A stretch of DNA of 21,329 bases from an uncultured Clostridia bacterium. Its GTDB lineage: Bacteria > Bacillota > Clostridia > TANB77 > CAG-508. The notes below the pieces were generated by a model. That model had not been told where the DNA came from. It made no database searches and saw nothing but the letters and a program-made list of their open reading frames with translations. Positions within the stretch are counted from its first letter, which is position 1, and every line of letters starts with the position of its first letter. Shown here in pieces: positions 15,713 to 21,329 of the stretch. The stretch spans positions 1-21,329 of the forward strand of contig CAKPFO010000026.1 in the NCBI GenBank assembly GCA_934153805.1, written 5' to 3'. The translations under genes and the position numbers were made by a program.

Positions 15713-18565
15713 ATGTTAAAAAAAGTAAGAATAGTAGTATTAATTATAGCAATAATTGTAACAGCAACTATACCAGTATTAGTAGGAGCTAAAAGCTCAG
15801 AAAAAGCAAAACAAGACTTTGCAAATATTGTTTTCTTTGCATACTTTAGAGGAGATACAGAGGGAAAGGAATATTTAATAAATAATTATCAAGACTTTGT
15901 AAAAATGTATGAAGGCGAAGGAGACTTATCTGTAAAAGGATACTTAAATAAAGTATCATATGGAAAATTTAATTTAATAAATATTTTTCCACAATATGAT
16001 GGAAAACAGTTAGTTCCAATAGAATTACCATGTACAGCAGAAGATGCAGAAAAATCTAATGTGGACTATACAATAATAAATACTATAATTTCTTCTATAT
16101 CAGGAATTAATGACAATTTAGACTACGATAATGATGGCTACATAGACAATTTTTCTATTATATTAAAAGGAGGTTCTGATGAAGTAGATTCGAACACTAC
16201 ATTAGTTAGCCATAAAAGTGATTATGGAGAAAATGATAAATGGTCTAACAAAAAACTAGGGACATACAATATGCTAAATACATATTCAATTTCAAATAGC
16301 AAAGCAGGAGTGATTGCACACGAATTTTTGCATTCTTTGGGATATCCAGATTTATATACATCTAATGGAACGTATCCAGTATATATATGGGATATAATGG
16401 GAGCTGTGGCCCAGCAAATGTCATATCCGCTAGCATATTTAAGAATGAAATTTACAAACTGGCTAACTATAGATACAATTACAACTAGTCAAACGCTTAC
16501 ATTAAGCTCACAAGATAACGCAAATGGGAATCAAGCATATATTTTAAAATCACCATTAAACGAATATGAACTATTTGTAGTAGAATTTAGAAAAAAGCCA
16601 ACAGATCTTACTAGCCTAGATAGAATGATAGGAAACTCAGGAATGATAGTATATAGAATAAATACAACAGTAGAAGGTTTAAATAATAATAGAGGAAAAA
16701 CTGGAGTATATGTTTTTAGGCAGGAAAGTGGACTTCAAGATGATGCTACTCTAAGAAATGAAGCATATAATGCATCATATTCAAAGGAACAAGGAAAAAC
16801 ACTGATAGGTTCTAGTGATTTAAATGTAACTAAAGGAGCATTAACATTTAGTGATGGTAGTAACTCTGGAATAGTTATAAGTAATATATCTAGTAGTAAA
16901 GGCGATAACATGACAATTGATGTTACTATACCAGATGCACAAAATTATGATACATGGAAAAACACAGAATTTCCAGATAGTGTAGGAGGAGATGTATACA
17001 CAAGGAAAACTGCTGATATTATTTCATACAACAATAAACTTTATTCAGTAAATATGGGAAATAACAAAATATATACACATAGTTATGAAAATTCAGAGTG
17101 GAAAAAGATAAATGAAGCTTCAATGGATAGCACAAGTGAAATCATAAATGCGTCACTACTAACAGTAAAGAATGACATGTACTTAATAACCTCTATGTGG
17201 GACAAAATTACATTATACAAATTTAGCAACAATGCATGGAGCAAAGTTACGACGTTAACTGATACAAACGGAACTTTTGCATACAAAGAGTATAAGGATA
17301 AACTATATTTGGCAAAAGTGCACTCAGATAATTTACAAGCATCTTTATACGAACTAAATGGAAATACATTCAATTTAATTGGAACATATTATAAAGGAAG
17401 TTTAGAAGCTGGTTCGCAAAAAACTTATGCAGGAACTCCTAAAATAGAAATAATGAATGACAAAATGTATATTATAAATAACCAGTCAAATGGATTAATT
17501 AGAATGTATGAAATGAAAAATAACAAATTTACAGAGATAGAAACAACTATGAATTCTAATCAATACGATGTAGTAACACTTAATAACAAAATATATTTTG
17601 TATTAGGTAGCGATTATAATAATGATAAAATGCGAATGGTAATATATGATGGAGAAAAATTTGAAAAAATAGATACAACAATAAAATTAGGTACACCTAT
17701 AATTACAGTATCACAAGGAAATATGTATGTTTTAGCAATAGACATGTCAGCAACAGGAAAAGCAATTGTATATGCATATAATGAGAATACGGGTCTAACT
17801 AAAGAAGGAATAGATGTAGACAATTCAGCAGACTCTAATAATTTAAATATAGTTTCTATTAAAAATAATTTATACGTAGTACTAAGAAGAACTACAGATG
17901 GAACTATTGTTGTAAAACAAAAGGAAACAGTCAATAGTCTAAAGTCTATAAGCATTATAGCTCCTAAAAAGACTACATATATTGTAGGAGACAAGCTAGA
18001 TTTAACAGGCTTAAAGGTAATAGCAAATTATAAAAATGCACAAAAAGAGGTCAACGATTATACAATAACAGGATTTGATTCATCTGTACCGGGAATATAT
18101 GATGCTACAATTACATATGAGGGAGTAAGTAATACTTTTACATATACAATTGTGGAAGATGTAAAGGAATATACAACATTAACAGAGTATTTAAACAAGG
18201 CCGGATATAAAACTACAGAAAACTTTGCTACAGGATTTAAAGTAAACGAAAAGATAAGCACCATAAAGAATCAATTAACAAATCAAGATATAAAAATAAC
18301 AGCAAAAGCAGATGTTATTTCAACTGGAACGGAATTTAGTTATCTTTCAGAAAATTATTTAAGTGTAGTTTATGGAGATATTAATGGGGATGGAAAAATA
18401 AATTCAGCAGACTTATTAAAGATGAGACAACATTTAATTGGAACTAGTACACTAACAGGAGCCTATAAAAAAGCTGCTGCGTTAGTAAATGGAAGCACAA
18501 TTAATTCTGCAGATTTATTAAGACTTAGACAACATCTTTTAGGAATAAAAACGATAGTTCAATAG
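15713..18565 (+). CDS. Secreted M6-family metalloprotease with propeller-like, Ig-like and dockerin-like domains
   Basis: 950 residues. A signal peptide (about 1-26, MLKKVRIVVLIIAIIVTATI...) is followed by an M6-type peptidase domain (about 35-400). The zinc motif is HEFLHSLGYPD (H203, E204, H207, third ligand D213, in the HExxHxxGxxD pattern) and the Met-turn is WDIMG (226-230). Residues about 430-735 carry repeated Tyr/Trp strands (NNKLYSV, NDMYLIT, KDKLYLAK, NDKMYIIN, NNKIYFVL, QGNMYVLA), suggesting a beta-propeller. A bacterial Ig-like domain (about 742-818) comes next, then a short module and a dockerin-like pair: GDINGDGKINSADLLKMRQH from 888 (complete calcium loop) and VNGSTINSADLLRLRQH (degenerate loop). 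The ATG at 15713 has GAGGAAGGG upstream; a longer frame from 15605 lacks a ribosome site. The next gene may be its surface partner. Confidence 0.88.
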   Translation: MLKKVRIVVLIIAIIVTATIPVLVGAKSSEKAKQDFANIVFFAYFRGDTEGKEYLINNYQDFVKMYEGEGDLSVKGYLNKVSYGKFNLINIFPQYDGKQLVPIELPCTAEDAEKSNVDYTIINTIISSISGINDNLDYDNDGYIDNFSIILKGGSDEVDSNTTLVSHKSDYGENDKWSNKKLGTYNMLNTYSISNSKAGVIAHEFLHSLGYPDLYTSNGTYPVYIWDIMGAVAQQMSYPLAYLRMKFTNWLTIDTITTSQTLTLSSQDNANGNQAYILKSPLNEYELFVVEFRKKPTDLTSLDRMIGNSGMIVYRINTTVEGLNNNRGKTGVYVFRQESGLQDDATLRNEAYNASYSKEQGKTLIGSSDLNVTKGALTFSDGSNSGIVISNISSSKGDNMTIDVTIPDAQNYDTWKNTEFPDSVGGDVYTRKTADIISYNNKLYSVNMGNNKIYTHSYENSEWKKINEASMDSTSEIINASLLTVKNDMYLITSMWDKITLYKFSNNAWSKVTTLTDTNGTFAYKEYKDKLYLAKVHSDNLQASLYELNGNTFNLIGTYYKGSLEAGSQKTYAGTPKIEIMNDKMYIINNQSNGLIRMYEMKNNKFTEIETTMNSNQYDVVTLNNKIYFVLGSDYNNDKMRMVIYDGEKFEKIDTTIKLGTPIITVSQGNMYVLAIDMSATGKAIVYAYNENTGLTKEGIDVDNSADSNNLNIVSIKNNLYVVLRRTTDGTIVVKQKETVNSLKSISIIAPKKTTYIVGDKLDLTGLKVIANYKNAQKEVNDYTITGFDSSVPGIYDATITYEGVSNTFTYTIVEDVKEYTTLTEYLNKAGYKTTENFATGFKVNEKISTIKNQLTNQDIKITAKADVISTGTEFSYLSENYLSVVYGDINGDGKINSADLLKMRQHLIGTSTLTGAYKKAAALVNGSTINSADLLRLRQHLLGIKTIVQ

Positions 18566-18633
18566 CTTTATAAAGCATTTTACAGTTGACTTCAGAGAAA
18601 GTAAATTAACGAAAGAGAGGAATGTACTAACAT

Positions 18634-19998
18634 ATGAAAAAATTATATATATTTTTTGCAATACTAATAATGATAATACTTGTACCACAAATTGCTTTTG
18701 GAGCAGGCTCTGCTTCAATTTCAGCACCAGCTTCTGTAGAAAGTGGCTCTAATGTAACTATAAAAGTAACATTAAGCAATGTGGCAGCATGGAATATAAA
18801 AATAAAAGCATCTGGAGCAACAGATGGAGCAACCAAAAGTTATGCTGATGCAACAGAAGATGCTGAAAATACAACTAAAACATTTAGTGTAACATGTAAT
18901 AGTAAAGGTGCAGGAACAATAACAGTTGCTGTTACAGGAGATATCACTAGTGCAGATGGAGCAAATAAAGATATATCTTTAACAAAGGCAATAACAGTAA
19001 AAGAAAAACAAGTAAACAATTCAACAAATAATAACCCAAGTCAACCTACAAATCCACCTACAAGTGGAACAACATCAAAGCCAAATACGCCAAGTGCAGG
19101 AGGTCAAACATCAAATAGTCAAACATCAGGAGGTCAAACACAAAATGGGCAGACTACAAATGAAAATGTAGAAAAAGAAGCGGAAGCAAGACTGGCAGAA
19201 TTATCTGTTTTGGGTTATGAGATTAGTCCTGCATTTAATAAAGACACACAAGAGTATTTTGTAGAAGTACCATTAACACAAGAAAATGTAACAATAGATG
19301 CTAAAACATTAGGAAGCAAAGCACAAATACAAGGAACAGGAAACTATGAGGTAAAAGAAGGAAATAATGTTTTTGAAATAGTTGTAACAGCTGAAAACGG
19401 AGAAACAAAAACATATAAATTAAATGTAGCAGTAGTAGATAAAAATCCAATAATAGCTACAATAAATCAAAAGCAATACGCAGTAGTAAAACACGCAAAA
19501 TTACTACAAAAACCAAATTTATATGAAGAAACAACTATAAAGATAAATGATATAGAGGTGCCAGCTTTCAAAAATGAAACAAATAAACTTATAATAGTAG
19601 GAATAAAAGACGAAAATAATCAAATATTATATGCGACATATAATGATGGAAAGTATGACATATACACAGAGGTAACATCTAAAAATTTATTGTTATATAT
19701 AACAGAAGGAAAATTAGAGGGATATAAAAAGACATCTGTAACAATAAATGAAAAGCAATATAGTGCTTACGAAATAAATGATAGATTTGTGGTTGTGTAT
19801 GCAATGAATGTTAGTAATGGAGAATATGGATACTATAAATATGACAAAAAGGATGAAACTTTTCAATATTATGAAATAGATAAAGCTGAACAAAAAGAAA
19901 TAAATGTATTTGCTGTAATAAGTGTTATTTTAGGAATATTACTTGTAATAAGTATAATTGCGCAGATTATAATTAATAAAAAGAAATTGAAAATGTAA
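18634..19998 (+). CDS. Membrane-anchored surface protein with beta-sandwich and cadherin-like domains
   Basis: 454 residues. A signal peptide (about 1-23, ending IAFGA) leads to an N-terminal beta-sandwich (about 25-128; SASISAPASVESGSNVTIKV), Ig-like and possibly cohesin-like. A low-complexity linker (about 129-183) repeats GGQTSNSQTSGGQTQNGQ. A cadherin-like beta-sandwich domain (about 184-268) has LAELSVLGYEISPAFNKDTQ and NGETKTYKLNV. An unassigned domain (about 275-415) and a C-terminal membrane helix (about 420-447) with a Lys-rich cytoplasmic end (NKKKLKM) complete it. It is anchored at its C-terminus with domains facing outward. It lies 68 bases after the dockerin-bearing protease on the same strand with no terminator between, so it is probably co-transcribed. 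A cohesin role is a guess; sequence similarity to cohesins is weak by eye. Confidence 0.82.
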   Translation: MKKLYIFFAILIMIILVPQIAFGAGSASISAPASVESGSNVTIKVTLSNVAAWNIKIKASGATDGATKSYADATEDAENTTKTFSVTCNSKGAGTITVAVTGDITSADGANKDISLTKAITVKEKQVNNSTNNNPSQPTNPPTSGTTSKPNTPSAGGQTSNSQTSGGQTQNGQTTNENVEKEAEARLAELSVLGYEISPAFNKDTQEYFVEVPLTQENVTIDAKTLGSKAQIQGTGNYEVKEGNNVFEIVVTAENGETKTYKLNVAVVDKNPIIATINQKQYAVVKHAKLLQKPNLYEETTIKINDIEVPAFKNETNKLIIVGIKDENNQILYATYNDGKYDIYTEVTSKNLLLYITEGKLEGYKKTSVTINEKQYSAYEINDRFVVVYAMNVSNGEYGYYKYDKKDETFQYYEIDKAEQKEINVFAVISVILGILLVISIIAQIIINKKKLKM

Positions 19999-20067
19999 TA
20001 CAAATGTAATATTTAACTTGTTGCTTTTTTATAAATCTTGTGTAATAATAAAATAGAAAAAAATTAG

Positions 20068-20113
20068 ATAGAGGTAAAAGAGCCTACAATATACTCTTTT
20101 ACCTCTATTTTTA
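20068..20113. terminator. Terminator between the surface protein and the carboxypeptidase remnant
   Basis: A perfect 15-bp stem (20068-20082 with 20094-20108) closes an 11-nt loop and is followed by a T run. The genes converge, so it may serve both. Confidence 0.85.
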
Positions 20114-20143
20114 TAAGTAAAAACTAAGCTGTGAAAAATCTAA

Positions 20144-20578
20144 TTAACGTGACAGTCGAAGCCATGTAAGTAATACTTTTTCTGAAAATGACAAAACTCC
20201 GATTTTTTTAATATCATTTTGTGCAACTAAATTTACGCTGCTTATGGTAGAACCGTTAAGATTATAGGAAATTTGCCCTAAACGTTGCCCTTTAGAAATA
20301 GGAGCAGAGATGTTATTTTCTATAGTTAATATTTCCTCTATATTTTTATCTTCACCTTTTTTTATTAATGTGCCTGCATTTTCTTCATATACTAAATTTA
20401 ATGAACTGTTAACACCTTTATTTATTTCAACATTTTTTAGAACATCTCCGGCGTTAGCAAATTGCTTGTAGGTATACGTACTAAATCCGTAATCTAACAA
20501 TTTTGAAGCTTCTGTAAAACGTACGGCGCTTGAAGGAGCTTTCATAATAACAGCAATTAAAGAAAGACCGTCTCTAGT
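20144..20578 (-). pseudogene. 3' fragment of a D-Ala-D-Ala carboxypeptidase (DacF/PBP5-like)
   Basis: On the minus strand the frame reads TRDGLSLIAVIMKAPSSAVR, then RFTEASKLLDYGFSTYTYKQF. This is the end of the penicillin-binding transpeptidase domain of PBP5/DacF-type D-alanyl-D-alanine carboxypeptidases. A PBP5 C-terminal beta domain and an amphipathic end (SEKVLLTWLRLSR) follow. In the family these enzymes trim the terminal D-Ala from peptidoglycan. The homologous reading starts abruptly near 20578; an in-frame stop lies just beyond (20585-20587), and the catalytic SxxK, SxN and KTG motifs are all missing. The ATG at 20545 is an internal Met, without a ribosome site. It is therefore a truncated remnant or one side of a rearrangement or assembly join. 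Confidence 0.8.
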
Positions 20579-21076
20579 ATGTTTTCAAATTTAGGTAATT
20601 ATATGGATAAGGATTTCCTGTATTCACATATTAAATTTAAAATATATACACCTAATGGGGATTATGAAGCATCAATATTTAGTATATATTCAATAGGAAT
20701 AGAAAATGAATGTCATGTAACACAAAGTACAAGTCAAACAACAACACATACATTTGCAACTACTTCAGTAACTAATCCTACTTCTCAATCATCAAGTAGT
20801 CAAAATAATAAACAAGAAGAAACTAAAACAGAGCAAAAAGTTGAAAAATGTACTAATAATAACAATCACGGAATGAATATAGGAAACTCTGGAAAATGGT
20901 TTAATTCTAAAAATTATGCTATTGCTTACTATAATCAACAAATAAAATATTGGGGAGATCAATGGGAAAACAACAAAATAGATAATGACACATATTATAA
21001 AAATTGTCCTTCTGGATATGAAGTATGGGATTGTATGTATTGTGGTAAATGGAATATAAACTTTTATTACAGATAA
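20579..21076 (+). CDS. Chimeric ORF: internal class B sortase fragment joined to a Ser/Thr-rich, Cys-containing surface tail
   Basis: 165 codons from an ATG without a ribosome site; the frame is closed by a stop at 20558-20560. Residues 1-43 (MFSNLGNYMDKDFLYSH, then KIYTPNGDYEASIFSIYS) match the stretch of class B sortases between the catalytic His loop and the Cys strand. Neither catalytic residue is present. At about residue 45 the sequence changes to a Ser/Thr/Gln-rich linker. A C-terminal domain of about 72 residues follows with GNSGKWFNS, NCPSGYEVWDCMYCGKWNIN and a CxxC pair that may bind zinc or form disulfides. I do not know this tail domain by name; it looks like the end of a cell-surface protein. 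The ORF is probably not expressed as it stands. Confidence 0.55.
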   Translation: MFSNLGNYMDKDFLYSHIKFKIYTPNGDYEASIFSIYSIGIENECHVTQSTSQTTTHTFATTSVTNPTSQSSSSQNNKQEETKTEQKVEKCTNNNNHGMNIGNSGKWFNSKNYAIAYYNQQIKYWGDQWENNKIDNDTYYKNCPSGYEVWDCMYCGKWNINFYYR

Positions 21077-21091
21077 GTAAAACTATATAAA

Positions 21092-21122
21092 GGTCAAGAA
21101 TCAGCTCTTGGCTCTTTTTTTT
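21092..21122 (+). terminator. Terminator after the chimeric ORF
   Basis: A 7-pair stem GTCAAGA / TCTTGGC (21093-21099 with 21106-21112, one G-T pair) is followed by CTC and a run of eight T. Confidence 0.7.
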
Positions 21123-21137
21123 ATGGGAGGAAAAGTA

Positions 21138-21318
21138 ATGTTAAAAAAGGTATTAAAAAAATTGAAAAGTTAAATGCGGATAAAATCAAATTTATAGATG
21201 AACAATCCAAAATTCAAAGTTTACAAAATTTGCAAAATGAAAGAAAATGTGGTATTATTAACATAATGGAAATAGCCATGTTGAAACCGTTATAAAATTA
21301 TCACTTAAGGAGGTATAA
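21138..21318 (+). pseudogene. Possible small gene broken by frameshifts
   Basis: GGGAGG (21125-21130) precedes the ATG at 21138, but that frame stops after 11 codons (MLKKVLKKLKS). The frame at 21143 then reads protein-like sequence (KKGIKKIEKLNADKIKFIDE and on to LQNLQNERKCGII). A third frame from 21262 reads HNGNSHVETVIKLSLKEV and ends at TAA 21316-21318. Two single-base shifts, the first at an A6 run, would join these into one protein of about 59 residues. I do not recognise it. Chance reading frames or sequencing errors are real alternatives. Confidence 0.3.
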
Positions 21319-21321
21319 ACT

Positions 21322-21329
21322 ATGAAACG
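21322..21329 (+). CDS. Start of a gene that continues beyond the window
   Basis: ATG at 21322 follows a perfect ribosome site (AAGGAGG, 21307-21313) at 8 bases. Only two codons (Met-Lys) and part of a third are inside, so nothing can be said about the product. Confidence 0.55.

Noticed and set aside
19100..19160. Short repeats in the surface protein linker considered as a CRISPR-like array
   Set aside because: They are in-frame GGQTSNSQT-type amino-acid repeats in a coding linker, without regular spacers.

Overview
The window looks like a chromosomal segment of an AT-rich, spore-forming member of the Clostridia, probably an uncultured gut lineage (the lineage is inference). The base composition is very low in G+C, and codons are dominated by AGA, ATA and A-ending triplets. 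AGGAGG-type ribosome sites are strong. The sporulation-linked genes are spoVS, a SpoIIID-like regulator, ymdB and ytfJ (gerW). Nearly all genes lie on the + strand, which is probably the leading strand. The three minus-strand genes use more T-ending codons.

Layout. 1-2247 is the 3' part of a large surface protein with Cna-B-type repeats, a DUF11-like repeat and a von Willebrand A domain, closed by a strong terminator. 2511-6427 is a two-gene ABC exporter of the MacB/FtsX type whose permease carries a coiled coil of about 280 residues. A shared bidirectional terminator separates it from a minus-strand SpoIIID-like gene, which is transcribed divergently from rpiA (6961-7635). ymdB (7797-8570) and spoVS (8701-8964) follow, then an anchored oligopeptide-binding protein (9362-10948). 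recA-recX (11236-12747), scpA (12918-13676), a DUF2953 membrane protein (13891-14460) and ytfJ/gerW (14517-15110) form a housekeeping and sporulation block. scpB, which often follows scpA, is absent here.

15228-15530 is an unrecognised minus-strand small protein. 15713-18565 is a secreted M6-family metalloprotease with a propeller-like region, an Ig-like domain and a C-terminal dockerin-like module. It is followed by a membrane-anchored protein (18634-19998) with an N-terminal beta-sandwich and a cadherin-like domain. These two may work together on the cell surface, which is the most attractive functional hypothesis in the window.

The right end (20144-21329) looks rearranged. The 3' end of a D-Ala-D-Ala carboxypeptidase gene abuts, head to head, an internal piece of a class B sortase. 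That piece runs in frame into a Ser/Thr-rich, Cys-containing tail. A possibly frameshifted small ORF and the first codons of another gene follow.

Non-coding structure is rich. Two elements (7642-7722 and 9075-9263) share an identical 50-nt block but have different, internally complementary outer arms. A third (10952-11112) has 29-30 nt AT-rich inverted arms around a G+C-richer, multi-hairpin core. No tRNA, rRNA or CRISPR array was seen. All family names rest on motif recognition by eye, not on database searches.
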